A stretch of 64,000 nucleotides of DNA, taken from assembly GCA_014529385.2 (NCBI GenBank), contig CM043962.1, positions 123,618,470 to 123,682,469 on the forward strand, in the 5' to 3' direction. The position numbers and the translations under genes were made by a program. This document shows positions 11,446-23,399 of this stretch, piece after piece. Each line of letters opens with the position of its first letter. The first letter of the stretch is position 1. Under the pieces are notes generated by a model that saw only the letters and a list, made by a program, of their open reading frames with translations, was not told the DNA's origin and made no database searches. The stretch is from Adiantum capillus-veneris. Lineage: Eukaryota > Streptophyta > Polypodiopsida > Polypodiales > Pteridaceae.

Positions 11446-13224
11446 CTATTTCCTTATGGTATCCACTTTGGATTGATCCATGTATAGGCCATTAGCTGAA
11501 ATAACATGCCCTAAATAATGAATTTCATCCTTTAGAAAATCACATTTAGATTCCTTGGCATATAACTTGTTTGTGCGTAACAACTCAAACACTTGCGTGA
11601 GATGTTGTAAGTGTTCTTCGTCAGAAGCACTGTAGACTAGGATGTCATCGAGGAAAACAATGACAAATTTGCCCAAATATGGCTTCAAGACACTATCCAT
11701 AAGTGTCATGAATGTTGCGGGCGCATTGGTTAACCCAAAGGGCATTACCAAAAACTCATAGTGTCCAAACCGTGTTTGGAATGCAGTTTTAGGTATATCG
11801 GCAAGCCGAATACGGACTTGATGATATCCTGACCAGAAGTCGATTTTCGTAAAAATGCAAGCATGAGTGAGCTTATCAAACAACTCATCTACTCTGGGCA
11901 ATGGGTATTTGTTCTTAACTATAACCGCATTTAAGCCCCGGTAGTCTATGCACATGCGCATACTGCCGTCCTTTTTCTTCACTAAGAGGATAGGCGAAGC
12001 CCATGGTGAAGAACTGGGTTGTATAAACCCTCTGCTAAGGTAGTCAGCAAGCTCACATTCCACCTCAGCAGCCTCTGAATAACTCATACGGTAAGGTGGT
12101 TTACTAACAGGTTTACAGCCTATAGCCACGTCAATAAAGTATTGTATTGATCGTGTCGGCGGTAATCCTGATGGCAAATCATTAGGGAATACATCTTGAA
12201 ATTCCTTTAATAATTTTTGTAATTGACTAGCATCATTTGCTTGTTTAGAATTAGCAATTGGTGGAATAGAGGAGCGAGAAGCATATGGCGTTGAGGAATG
12301 TTCAACATACTCAATGTTAGAAAGAACATGAGACAATGAGTAACACAAGAAAACCTGATCCATTTCATTATCAGAGACGAGATGCATAAGCTCAGTTGTA
12401 CAAATTAGTGGTGATGAAGGGATATCTTTTTCACCTAACAACAACACATGTGCGCCATGGGATTCAAACATCAAGCTGTTGTGCTCATAGGCACGCTTTA
12501 GTGATGGTCCTAGGCTATGCAACCACTCCCTACCAAGAACCACATCAGCCCTTTCCATGTTCATAACCTGAAAATCCAAACAAGTAGAGTACCCTTGTAC
12601 TTCCAATGGAACAACTCGACATTGAGTATCCCATATTTTAGTATTATGTCCATTCATCATTGCTACCTTGTAGCGGTGGGTACTCGGAATTTGAGGCAAT
12701 TTGAGCTTTTTCACCAATCCGTAATTGATGAAATTGTGTGTAGCACCGTCTTCTACCAAGATGCACACCTTGTGCCCTTGCATATATCCGTGCATACGTA
12801 CTAACTCATGTGGTCCAAAGGTTGGTTGCCACATGGAAGCTGTGAGACAACATTCATGCACTACCTCCGTGTGTGTTACTTCCACTATAGAGAATCTTGA
12901 GGAAGACTCGAGAGGCAGTAGTTGCACCGTGTGCACTGCTTTATCCTTTCCTTGAGCAGTAGATTTCCCCTTGGGACAATCCTTTTTTCCATGACCTCTT
13001 CCTAAACATTGAAAACATAACTTTTCTTTCTTTGCTTTATCAAAATCCTCAGGAGAAAGAGGACCCCTGGACCCCTTGGGTTTTTTAGATGCATCTGAAT
13101 TAGCAACTAGAAATTTTCTTTGATTGTGCCCATACTGAGTGCGTATATTACCATGTATACTAGCAGGCACGTGGCTATTATGTGTTTTATTCTCATCAGG
13201 ATCATCATGAATATGTGCTTTCAC
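11446..13224 (-). pseudogene. B: zinc knuckle, protease and reverse transcriptase
   Basis: The longest open piece of B, about 590 codons. The CCHC knuckle is [14 protein letters not shown]. The protease motif is EDGATHNF, and the RT runs from PPYRMSY through [23 protein letters not shown] and [13 protein letters not shown] to the catalytic [10 protein letters not shown], then ends in the thumb region ([13 protein letters not shown]). The catalytic Asp pair is intact. Frames upstream and downstream are broken. Confidence 0.85.
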
Positions 13225-13282
13225 TATGGATTCCTCAAGTGTTTTAGGGTCTGGGTCTTAACATACTTCTTAAGCTCGGGTG

Positions 13283-13947
13283 TCAGACCTCATATGAACC
13301 CCCGCACTTGTTGAAAGGTATCCAAGCCTTCCAACTTGAGGATAATGTCTCAATAGTGAGAGATATATTCAAGGAGTGATGGGTATTGGCGCATGGAACA
13401 TGTGTCCCATGCCGTCCAATTCCGATCGGCCTCATTTGTAGGCAAAAATTCCTTGCTAAACATTGATTCAAAAGCTTCCCAACTCTGTGGTATGATGTTC
13501 TTCTCCTTGAGAGACCCCACCATTTGTAGCCTTGCCTTCCAGAGTTAAGCTCGTTTGCAGAGCTCTGACTACATTCGGAGTACGCCGCAAGGCGTGAATT
13601 CCATCCCACTTGCTGAGAAAGATATTCACTGCATCCTTATTGCGGTCTCGGTCTTCTCCCTTAAAGATTGGTGGTTTAAAGTTCTTTAACAAGTCATCCA
13701 CCTCTTTGGCAGTGAGAGTATGCAACGCATTAGCAGTTGGGCCTTGCCCTTGTGTGTCAACGTGCTCATGCATGTGGGTGTCAGTAGGACTCTTAGACTG
13801 TTGATGCATTAATTGAACTACTAATGTGGATAGTTTAGTAACATTTTCATTTAAAGCTTTAAAATTTTCATCCATGACTGTCATGCGTGTCTGAAGTGCA
13901 CGAAATTTTTGAATATCGAGCAATTCATAAGTATCTTCTCGTGTCAT
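13283..13947 (-). pseudogene. B: gag (capsid region)
   Basis: The likely gag start is the ATG at 13945-13947 (MTREDTYELL). A 160-codon piece holds an N-terminal coiled-coil-like stretch and the lead KNFKPPIFKGEDRDRN, a typical gypsy gag entry (KPP.F.G). A frameshift near 13540 moves the capsid core into another frame, ending near 13283. Confidence 0.7.
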
Positions 13948-15075
13948 AGCGTGGTGGGTACTCTCCTTGAGAGGATCTGGCCCTCGGGGGGTTCACTATG
14001 TGTAAAACTACCATACCATGTGCGTTCGAGACATGTTTGTAAAACCCCTTATCTATGAATTTTTTTAGGAATAAAATGTACCCTTTTCTTTTAAAATCTG
14101 TAAGTTTTTTGCAAATTTAAAAAATAGTATCCCTTCTGTATATATATTTCTGTAAGTTTCAAGAACTTTAAATACCCTTCTGTTGAACTCACGTGATAGG
14201 TTACATTTTTCTTAGGTGACCTACCTGGGATCTGGCCGCGGCCATCATTGGTAGGATCACGAATACTTTGCTCAAAATCGAATGTCACATTGATAGCCGA
14301 ATCCATGGCTACACAGTGCAGTGAAAGAAGTACTCAGAAAAATACCTGATAGTGAGAGCACTCGCAAAGTATAGAAGCCTTGCTAACTCTGTCAAAATTG
14401 AGAGTAATCCGGTGGAAAATGATTTGAATTGTCCGCCTTCTATGGAATTCCACTAGCTCTTGATAATCGAGTCAATTAGACTTGAAAGCGGTAATTGATG
14501 GCAACAAGAACTTGTACTGCAACTTTGCCAATTTGGTTGTCTTGAAATTTTTGAGTTTCTGCATAATACGCAGGAAATTGTCGTCAGAATGCGTGCCTAC
14601 TTCGTTGATGCCGCCTTGCTCGGCCTTGCCGTACTCGCATGTAGTGGAGTAGGGGGGGTGGGGTACCCACTGTGGGTATCACCCCTTAAGATTAAATTTA
14701 TTGGGTATGGCCACTACCTCTAAGGGGGTGGGCGCCCTTCAAGTGGGAAAAAACGAGCTCCACAGTCGGCTATGGCGCCAACGGGTAGTGCGCAAAGGCT
14801 TGAGAGCCCGGGGCGGTCGATGTGAAGCCCAAGGGGCTTTGGCCCTGTGTCGTAAAATCCTCAGCACGGCGTTGCACCGCTAACGAGCCCAAGCGCACCC
14901 GCTTTGGTGCTCATGCACCCGACAGTCCTCCCTTGCCAAGGTAGCATGCCCAAGGGCTGCGACTTCGTCGTCTCCCTTGCTAAGGGGTGCTCCCTATTGT
15001 GTATGACCCCGACATGCAAGCCTTGAGTGGCTAGAAAGCTCCACGCCCTTCCCCCTTTCCCAAAAATAGACCTAA
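13948..15075 (-). other. B: 5' leader
   Basis: About 1.1 kb of untranslated leader separates the primer binding site from gag. The half nearest the LTR (14600-15070) is GC-rich, in contrast to the AT-rich DNA around it. No open frame in it resembles a known protein. Confidence 0.6.
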
Positions 15076-15087
15076 GCTCTGATACCA
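15076..15087 (-). other. Element B primer binding site (initiator tRNA-Met)
   Basis: On the minus strand TGGTATCAGAGC starts one base from the 5' LTR. It matches the 3' end of plant initiator Met tRNA. Confidence 0.9.
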
Positions 15088-15088
15088 G

Positions 15089-15242
15089 TGTAAGACAAGG
15101 GAAGCTAGAGACTGAGAGTCCACCACCCAACCACCCATTATATAGGCAAGCCCCTGGCCCTTTGCCCTAGTTGGACTCCCCGTTCCACACCGCCTAGCTC
15201 GGCCCTACCCTTGTCTAGTCCGGCCTTGCCGGTGTCCTGACA
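15089..15242 (-). repeat. Element B 5' LTR (154 bp)
   Basis: Partner of 9152-9312, with TG...CA ends. LTRs of ~155 bp are very short for gypsy elements. No obvious TATA box is seen within it. Confidence 0.9.
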
Positions 15243-15979
15243 TTCTGTGCTTGTCAGTAGCAGCTTTTTGCCTTAGTTGGGAGATGGATATAGCCTCCTT
15301 AAGCTTTTGAAAAGATGCTTGCAGTTCACGGCTATACTCATCGGCAACGAAGATCTTCCCATGTACTTTAAATAGCAAGGGACTTTTAGGTCTTGCCTCT
15401 ATGATTGCAAAAGGTGCTTTTCCCGTAGAATTATGTATAGTATTATTATACGCATACTCTACAAGAGGTAGGTACTTTTCCCATTGTGAGAATTGATCTA
15501 CTTCTGTAACATAGGTCTTTAGTAGATCAAGAATCGTAAGATTGGCTATCTCACTTTGGCCATCCGTTTGTGGGTGATAGGCCGAAGAGAAATTCAATCT
15601 TGTGCCTAGATTTTCAAAGAGACCTTTTCAAAAATCAATGGTCATTCTAGGATCTCTATTTGACACAATGGATGTTGGCAATCCATGGTGTTTGAAAATT
15701 TGTGATATGAAGAGAGTTGCCATTTGGTGTGCCTTAATAGTCTTTTTGACAGGAATAAAGTGTGCTTGCTTACTAAACCTGTCGACTATTGTCCATATTC
15801 CCATATTCCCATGGATAGACTTGGGCAATCCAAAGATGAAATCCATGGATATACTTTCCCATGGTGAATTTGGGATAGGCAATGGCTGGAGTAAACCAAG
15901 TTGCTTCCTCTATCATTCTTGGTCTTTTGGCATACTACACATTTTGAAACATACTCTCGTATGTCCACTTTCATGGTAG
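15243..15979 (-). pseudogene. A: integrase zinc finger and catalytic core
   Basis: Pieces in successive frames give the zinc-finger end (CVVCQKTKND), the core start (WESISMDFIFGLP), the second Asp region (SIVSNRDPRM) and the Glu region (SAYHPQTDGQSEIANL). All three D-D-E residues are visible, but frameshifts near 15600 and 15880 separate them. The last codons abut the B target duplication. Confidence 0.8.
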
Positions 15980-16016
15980 GCCAATAGAAGTATGTTTCTA
16001 ATCCTCGGAGAATAGG

Positions 16017-16767
16017 TTAAATGCCGCTATGTCCCGCATAGGGAGGAGAATGGGATTCATACAAGACTTTCTCATGAAGGGAGTGGGTAACACATAGCCT
16101 ATTGCCGTGGAGAAGATAACCATCTTGCAAGGTGAATGGTTCCTCTTTCTTCCCCAAAGCAAGGGCTGACATTATGTCTCTAAAGTCAAGGTCAGTAGCA
16201 TATTCATCTATCATAGAAGATAGATCATTGTGAGTTGCTATAGACACCGCAGTAACTTTTGGTCGTTGTGAAAGTGCATCGGCCACTTGATTGTGCTTAC
16301 CCGCAATGTGAGCAATATCAAAATAAAATTGCGAAAGAAAATTTTCCCACCTCATTTGTTTGTCATGAAGTACTTGAGACTTTGGTGGTCGGTTTGTAGA
16401 ATAAAAGGAGTCCCCAATAAATAGTGCTTCCATGTGTCTAGGTCATGTAGAACAACTAAAAGTTCTTTTTCATAAATGCCTAAAACACGTTCATCTGTAT
16501 TGAGCCTTCGTCTCTCATATGCTATGGCATGCCCTTCTTGAAGCAAGATCGCTCCAAGGCAATCACCACAAGCATCACATTGGACGTCAAATGGCTTTGA
16601 GAGATCCAGAAGCATGACGATTGGTTGGGAGGTAAGCTTCTCATTGTACTTATCAAAAGCATTTTTCTCCTAGTCCATAAATACTTAATTTTCTTCTTAG
16701 TTAAGTCATGTAATGGTCCTGCTATTTGAGAAAATTTTGCTATGAAGCGTCTATAGTATGCACACAT
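16017..16767 (-). pseudogene. A: RT end and RNase H
   Basis: Three overlapping frame pieces cover CAYYRRFIAKFSQIAGPL (RT/RNase H link), the first RNase H Asp (FDVQCDACGDCLGAILLQ), LQTDHQSLKYF and IAGKHNQVADALSQRP. Frameshifts break it. Confidence 0.8.
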
Positions 16768-17912
16768 ACCAATAAAGCTTCTTAGCTCTTGTAGATTCCT
16801 CTAGATTAGGCCATGCTTTTATTACCTCTAACTTTGATGGATCCATATGGATACCATCTTGAGAGATAATATGACCTAAGTATTGAATCTCTTGAAGGAA
16901 AAATTCACTTTTCTTTTGGTTGATAAAAACCTTGTTCTCCCTCAATGCTTGAAAGATCACTTGGAGATGTTGCTTGTGTTCCTCCAAGGACTTGGGAGTA
17001 GACAATGATATCATCAAAGAACACTCCATTGAATTTGCGATAGGGTCTAAATATTTTCTCCATTATTAGACGATTGAACGTGGCTGTTGCATTAGTCAAG
17101 CCAAAAGGCATGACTAGATATTCATAAAGACCAAACGTTGTACGAAACACGTTCTTTAGGATATCTTCATCCACTATCCTTATTTGTTGATAGCCACTTC
17201 TAAGGTCAATCCTACTGAAGTAGGTAGAGCCTTGTAGCTTAGCGAACAGATCTTCTACTCGAGGCACATAAAATTTGGTTTTGATAGTGATATGGTTTAG
17301 TGCTTGATAGTCCACACACATATGGTATGTACCATCTTTCTTTTGCACTAAAAGGACTCGAGAACAAAAGGGAGAGGAGCTAGGCCTCACCATCCCTTTG
17401 TCAATCAATTCTTGTACTTGCTTAACGATCTCCTCTTGTTGAGCTTGAGAAACTCGATAAGGAGGCTTGTTAGGCGGTGAGATTCCTGGGAGGAGCTCAA
17501 TTCGATGGTCATCATCCCCTTGTTTTGGAGGTAAGTCCACATCAATGAACACATCTTGGAATCCTTTTAGAAAATTAGACAAGTCTAACTCTTCCTGATT
17601 CCTACCATTCACATTTGATGAAATATTAGGATCTTTTAGGGATTCTTTGGCAAAAATCACGTACGTAGAAACTGAGCTCTTCATTGATTTATCAAAAGCA
17701 AGAGGATTTACAAGTGGTATAGTACGACCAAACTCACTAGCATCTAAATACATGTTCTTTCCCCTGTAGGTGAAGTAGATTCTCCTTTCATGGAACTTTA
17801 TGTTGACAGCCATGCGGTTGAGCCATGGTGCCCCTAGGATAGCATCCTCATGTTGGAGAGGAGAGATGAAAACGTCTTCTTTTGCGACATAGCTTTGGAC
17901 ATGGAGCCTCAA
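16751..17912 (-). pseudogene. A: protease end and reverse transcriptase
   Basis: A 335-codon open piece begins in the protease (EDAILGAPWLNRM) and runs through [52 protein letters not shown] and the catalytic VFFDDIIVYS. A frameshift near 17000 shifts the thumb region (LGHIISQDGIHMDPSK) into another frame. Confidence 0.85.
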
Positions 17913-17921
17913 CTTCCCAAA

Positions 17922-19513
17922 TCAAGGGAGTAACGGAGGCTCATTTCCCTTGAAAATAGTGTCGACCGTTACAGCATCTCCCATCGCAAAAGCTTGAATG
18001 CCCAACTTGGTGGCCAACTCCATTGATATGAAGTTGTGAGTAGAGCTAGGGTCAAACAAGATGAAGGCATCATGCTCCCTTACCTTTATCCAAGCATAGG
18101 AGAGAGGTGCACCTTTGCAATGAGCATTCTCTTTTGGATCTTTGATGGTGGAAGCCCTAGGAGTCTCATTGCGAGCATTTTTCTTGGGGCAAGAACGATA
18201 GCTATACCCTTGCTCCCCACACTTAAAACACTTATGATCCTTGTGAAAAGCTTCAAGCTCTTTAGGAGAGAGTTTGTTTTTACCTTTGTAAATTCCCTTC
18301 TCCTTGGACCGATTGTTGTTGTTATTGTTGGAATTGCCTTGGGAAGGATTTTGGGCATTGGTTTTTCCCTTTGCATTATTTTGGTCTTTGTTTTCCATGG
18401 GTTTGACATTCCCTTGAGCCCCTTGTTGGAAATTGATGTGCGAAGCAACCATGGTGTGGTGGATTACTTTGGTGATAGAACCAAGCTGTTGAGAGTTGAC
18501 ATACTCGACCATCTCTTCAGGTAATCCCACACAAAACCATTGCTTTTTCTCGGTAAAGTCTATCTTTTGGAAGACACTAGCCTTGAGATGTAAGTCCCAA
18601 AACTTGTCTACGTATGGATAGACTCAGGAGAGAGAAGCTTCAAACTACACCATTAGGTGAACACTTTGTCCTTTGCATTGCCTGTAAGGAATTTCTTCAT
18701 GATGGAAACTCGTAGAGTGCTCCATGTCTTTGGGACTTCTTCGTTGCCACGTAGGCTAGCCCACCATTGACGAGCCGATTTTTGGAAGTGCATAACTACA
18801 TGGTGTAGCTTAGAGGACTCCGTGAAGCCCTTGTGTCCAAAGGCCGCATCAAATTGCTGAATGAAGGCCAATACTTTGTTGGTGGCACCAAAGGTGCCAT
18901 CATAGGTGAGAAAAGAGATACTCTTTCCTCCCTCTTTGAACTTCTTGAGCTTTTGTGACCTTCATCATACAGGATATGATTTGTGATGTCCTCCCCTCTT
19001 GTATTCTCTAGTAGAATAGCCATAGCTTTTGTCGGAAGAGGAGGAAGGTGAAGAAGAAGGAGAAGAGGGTGACCTCTTTCTTGCATTTTTCTTCCTTTGT
19101 TTCCTCTCTTCCCTTTCGGAGTGACAAAGAGAAGGATTGTGTCTTGATCTTTTCCTCTTGGGAGGAGTTGGCGATTGTTTAGACCGCCATCTTCGTGGAG
19201 CCACATCTTTAGAAGAGCTTAAAGTTTCATTACTTTCTTGCTCTTTGGATTCCTCCTCTTGTATGGGAGAGAGTCTTGTTTTGGGGGTCTCTTCAAGAGG
19301 CCTCCTAAGCTCTCTCTCCTCTTGGAGAGGAAAGGTAATCCCATAAGCGCGAAGTTGTTGAGTAACTTCGGCTTGCCAAGCAGGGTTGCCCATAGCTTGC
19401 TGCAACCTAGGAACAAGATAATTGACAAACATGGGGGCATCATCATTATCACCTTCATGTGAAAAATCAAACTTTTCAATGTTCATTGTACTCTCTTGGT
19501 TATTGTCAGCCAT
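17922..19513 (-). pseudogene. A: gag and protease start
   Basis: gag starts at the ATG at 19511-19513 (MADNNQES...). An acidic lead is followed by a long Arg/Ser/Lys-rich low-complexity stretch, then the capsid core (FIQQFDAAF, CARQWWASL-like WW motif, TWSTL). The CCHC knuckle is CFKCGEQGYSYRSC and the protease motif appears as FDPSSTHNF, where D-S/T-G would be expected. In-frame stops lie at ~18960 (two adjacent TGA), ~18650 and ~17917. At 18960 the sister copy K has sense codons, so these are decay, mostly C-to-T type. Confidence 0.85.
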
Positions 19514-19898
19514 GTTGACAAAATTTATGTACTTAGTGTATTCTTTGGAAATTCAAAACCTTAGTTGCTATTCCTCTTAGCCTTTGAAAATCAGCACTTA
19601 AGTATCTACACCCACGGCTCGAGTTGGTTAATTATATAGAGTAGTGGAGTGGGTCTAATATTTCAGAGTTGCCAAGGGCTAGCTCCTTTCGAGCTTCTTA
19701 TGGCTCAATAATGGTAAAGCCGTAGGCAAGTCTAAAGAGAACCCATTATTAAGTCCAAAGCTCCCGAGGTGTGCTTCATATCCCACATAGTAAGCTCAAC
19801 AAAACCAATAATAGATTACCCTAATAGAATTAACAAAATCAACCATTTATAAGCTACATAAGGACCTCTCTTCTTAAGCAAGAAAAAAGAAACCAAAT
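19514..19898 (-). other. A: 5' leader
   Basis: This ~385 bp leader lies between the primer site and gag. It is shared with K at 48784-49184 almost base for base in parts, including an inverted CTCGGGAGCTTTGG-type block. No coding content. Confidence 0.65.
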
Positions 19899-19910
19899 GC
19901 TCTGATACCA
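19899..19910 (-). other. Element A primer binding site (initiator tRNA-Met)
   Basis: TGGTATCAGAGC on the minus strand, one base from the 5' LTR start at 19912. Confidence 0.9.
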
Positions 19911-19911
19911 A

Positions 19912-21442
19912 TGTAATGGAAATGGCTTATTAACTTTGAGAGTAGCGAAAATTAGAGAAATTACTTCTGTGGAATTTCTTTGTGAGCATAGAGGGTGAAC
20001 TTAATTGATGGTAGCAACATAAACATAGCATTTAAATAACTTGGCATGAACAATACTTTTTCAAGAGAGAGAGTTTAGAGAACACGACAACAATTGAGGA
20101 CCGGATTTATGTGGAGCTGGCGGTCCCCCCTCCTATAGGCATTTGTATTATAGTTTCTCCCATCAAGAGAGACTTGGTACAATACAATCTTTGTGTTCCT
20201 TGTGACCTAGGTGATGCTGTGAAGATAGAAAGCTTCATGCATCACGAGCATAACATAAACTTTGTGAAAAGCATTAACTATCTCAAGCCTCAGTCCTAAG
20301 GCCTCAAACACCTTCGAAGGTGGAGAGAGCTAGCGGGGAATGATGGTAGGGAAGAGGAAGAAGAAACATTTCATAGGAGAGAGAACTAGTCCCTCACTTA
20401 TCATCACTCTTCTTGCTAGAATACATTATAGCATAGTAATGAAGATGGAAAGCTTAAGCGTTGAAGCATGGCTCTTGGTTGGATTTTCATTCCATAGCCA
20501 AGAGTGTTGGTGTAGGCTCTCAACTTTTGTACTTGCTTGGAGAAGGAGATGGAGATCTTGCACTTTGCACAATGAGAGTGTGTGTGGGAGAGTATACCCC
20601 TCAAGCAACCCCCTAGCTTGCTTTGGTCGATCCCCCCTTGTAGCTCTTGATTGAAGATCATTGGACCTCTCCAGGCCTAGCCAGTCACATGCAGGGGCAT
20701 ATCAAGCAAACAGGGTAGCCTTAGGACAAGTGTCCCACTTTCCCCTTTGAGAGAGAGGAATTGATAAATGCTAAAATAGTTAATTAAATTAACTAATTTA
20801 TCATTGGACCCCTTGGGAGACCAACCAATAGCCTTTAGGCACACCATGAGGGAAACATGAAGAGGAACTTAACAAGTGTCCTATATACTTTCTTTGAACC
20901 AAGCTTACCTTGTGTGAGGGTGTGTGTGTTCTCTCTCTACCCTCCTCTTGTAGGGCTCACCCCCTACTTGTAGGGATAGTTGTTGACTTTCGCACACCTT
21001 ACCCCCAAGCACCTTAGTCAGCAAGCATGACAAATTACCTCAAGAATGGGTAGTGTTCCCACAAGCACCTCAAGCTCCCGAGTCGGCAAGCACATCAAAC
21101 ACCTTAGTTATCAAGCAGGACAAGCACCTCAAGCAGCTTAAGTTTGGGTCGTGTTCCCACCTCAAGTTCATCCCTAGCTTATCTAAGGTCAAAGGAATTT
21201 TACACTAACCTTTGGATGTATTAAATGAAGCTAACCATAAGGTCTTTTAAGCTCCATTGGTTAGCCTTGCTGTTTGACATACCATCTCTCATTTGGACCC
21301 TTTACCATTGGCCCCGTGTTGAGATAGATCTGTAAGCACATGTCTATATTATAACCCTTGTTCCCGTTTATTCTCCCACATTAAATGATCAGCTTAATAC
21401 GAGAAAATCATTTGGGTTGGTTAAATATTTGATTTTATGACA
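19912..21442 (-). repeat. Element A 5' LTR (1531 bp)
   Basis: It aligns with 6725-8309 and has canonical TG...CA ends. It is followed at once by the target duplication TTTGT at 21443-21447. Similarity to the K LTR continues over most of its length. Confidence 0.9.
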
Positions 21443-23349
21443 TTTGTTTTCTCTTTGGTGGCTCGTTCTTTGGATTCTTGTTGTTCTTGTTGCATAAATA
21501 TGTCATGCTTGTCCTTCCTATTTTTAGTTGTATGTGCCCTTTCAAGTATCTCTGGAGTGATTTGCAAGTGATATTTTTTTAATCTACAGTCACTTCCAAT
21601 TGGGCATTTTTTGTTCATCAAATGTAACAAGTTTTATGGCCCCACTTGGTGATATAGAATGAATCACAAATGGTCTCATACCTCGCTTTCTCAATTTCGT
21701 TGTTTTTGTTTAAGAGTATAAACAAGCACATAATCTCTTGGTGCAAAATCTTTAGATTTCACATGCTTGTTATGAAACTCTTTCTTGTGTTGCTTCTGAG
21801 CATATATTGCTACTACTGTTCAGAGCCTAGTCTCATTCAACTTTTCTAGGTCATCCAAATGATCAGACTATTCATGCCCAGTCCAATTAATTTTTTTTGC
21901 TACTCACAAAGTTGGAGTAAAAAACTCTCTGAGTAAAATAACCTTAATTCCAAATACCATGTTATACGATGTCATCCCTAAGATATTTTTGTATGCAACT
22001 CTATAGGTTTAAACTACAGAGTGCAACTTTTGATCCCAATCTAATCTATTGTCATTCCCAATCTTGGTTAAAACCGTGCATAGAACTTTGTTGGTACTTT
22101 CGGCTTGACCATTAGCCTGTGGGTGATAAGGAGCTGACTTTTTATGTATAATCATAAAATCATCATACTCGATGACTTCGCTGACAAAATGTGTTCCTCT
22201 ATCATTAATAATTTCAATAGGTAAGCCATACCATGTAAAACCATTTTTATACAAGAAGTGTGTTGTGGTTCTCACATCGCTCTTTTATGTAGCCTTTGTC
22301 CCAACCGACTTGGTTAAGTAATGTGTGGGTGCTATAATGTATTCCGCACGAGTCTTGTAAGCCGGCGATGTTATGGGACCTACAAAGTATAAGCCCCACT
22401 TGGAAAACGTGCGTGCTCAAGCCTTCGTAAGTGAAATTTTTGTTCTTTGGCAATTATCGCAGCTCTTCATGTATGCATTAACATCCATGAAGAGTGTTGG
22501 CCAACATATTCTAACAAACATTGTAGCTTCAGCCTTGTTTTCTAATCAAAAAATGACCTCCCACTTGCTTTTAATGTGTTTCTTGCAAAATAGGCAAGTA
22601 TTCACTTTTTGATGCACAAAGCCTAAGCTACTTATCTTTATTGTGCTTGTACATTTTATTGCTAATCAGCCATTATGAATGTGCTTCAATTTGGATAGCT
22701 TTTATTCTTTTTTTTGACATAATTGATGAAAAGGAGACATGGTTCAAACAATTTACAATATGCCCACTCCAGTTAGGTGCTATGATCACTTGAAACAATG
22801 TAGCATGTTCTACAAGGGGTCTAGCTAAACATGAAATGCAATCCCTAACGTACATGTGGGCATAAAACTCCATGCACAAAGTCTAAGCTGATTATCTTCA
22901 TAGTGCTTGTACAGTTGATTGTTGATCAACTCATATGAATGTGCTTCAGTTTGGATAGCTTATTTTCTTATTTTTGACAAATCTGATGAAAAGGAAACTT
23001 GGTTCAAACAATTTACAATGTACTTGCTCTAGTTAGGTGCTATGGTCACTTGAAACAATGTAGAATGTTATACAGGGGGTCTAGCTAAACATAAAATGCA
23101 ATTCTTAACATACATGTGGGCATCAAACTCCATACAAGGCCATAAAAAGCCCATTCTCATCAAATTTTGGTAGGTCCGAGTCTTCCCATGGTGTACACAA
23201 CCCAAAGTGGTATGTGCTTCCCTTAAGCATAAAGGGACATCAGAAGCTTCTATACATAACCCCAATATTCCATCAACGCCTCTGCGATACAATATCCAAC
23301 TAAGAAATTGAAATTGACTGCCTTGCTCAATCAATTTTCTATCAATCAA
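21443..23349 (-). pseudogene. C: integrase
   Basis: The zinc-finger region appears at 23349-23068 (AHTTLGCVHHGKTRTYQNL ... CILCLARPP). The core at 22275-22009 has the second Asp (IEIINDRGTHFVSE) and the Glu (PYHPQANGQAESTNKV). The C-terminal domain reads through several frames near 21640-21900 (FAPRDYVLVYTL, then RLKKYHLQITPEILERA). It is too decayed to act. Confidence 0.75.
22614..23133. repeat. 260 bp tandem duplication in the C integrase
   Basis: Units 22614-22873 and 22874-23133 run head to tail, each starting GCACAAAG. They differ at several percent of positions, so the duplication is old. It repeats the zinc-finger end of the integrase (HMYV(R/K)(D/N)CI.CLARP appears twice). Confidence 0.85.
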
Positions 23350-23399
23350 TCTTTCCTAATCTATCGTCAATTTTCCTATAATGGTTAAAATTGGAATTA

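Larger units (their letters stand above)
9152..15242 (-). mobile_element. Ty3/gypsy chromovirus B, nested in A
   Basis: B is a complete insertion with short LTRs (9152-9312 and 15089-15242), a polypurine tract at 9313-9326 and an initiator-Met primer site at 15076-15087. Flanking 5-mers are ATCTG and TTCTG, a target duplication with one mismatch. It interrupts the A integrase, whose frame ends at ~15243 and resumes at ~9151. Internal order on the minus strand is leader, gag, protease-RT, RNase H, integrase, chromodomain. Stops and frameshifts break the pol frame. Confidence 0.9.
6725..21442 (-). mobile_element. Ty3/gypsy LTR retrotransposon A (contains nested B)
   Basis: Element A spans from its left LTR (6725-8309) to its right LTR (19912-21442), with 5 bp direct repeats TTTGT at 6720-6724 and 21443-21447. 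The gag-pol order on the minus strand is gag, protease, RT, RNase H, integrase, chromodomain-like tail. A polypurine tract sits beside the left LTR and an initiator-Met primer site beside the right LTR. Without the 6.1 kb insertion B it would be about 8.6 kb. Several in-frame stops and frameshifts show it is dead. Sister copies are K/H (41,414-51,006) and, more distantly, F. Confidence 0.9.
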
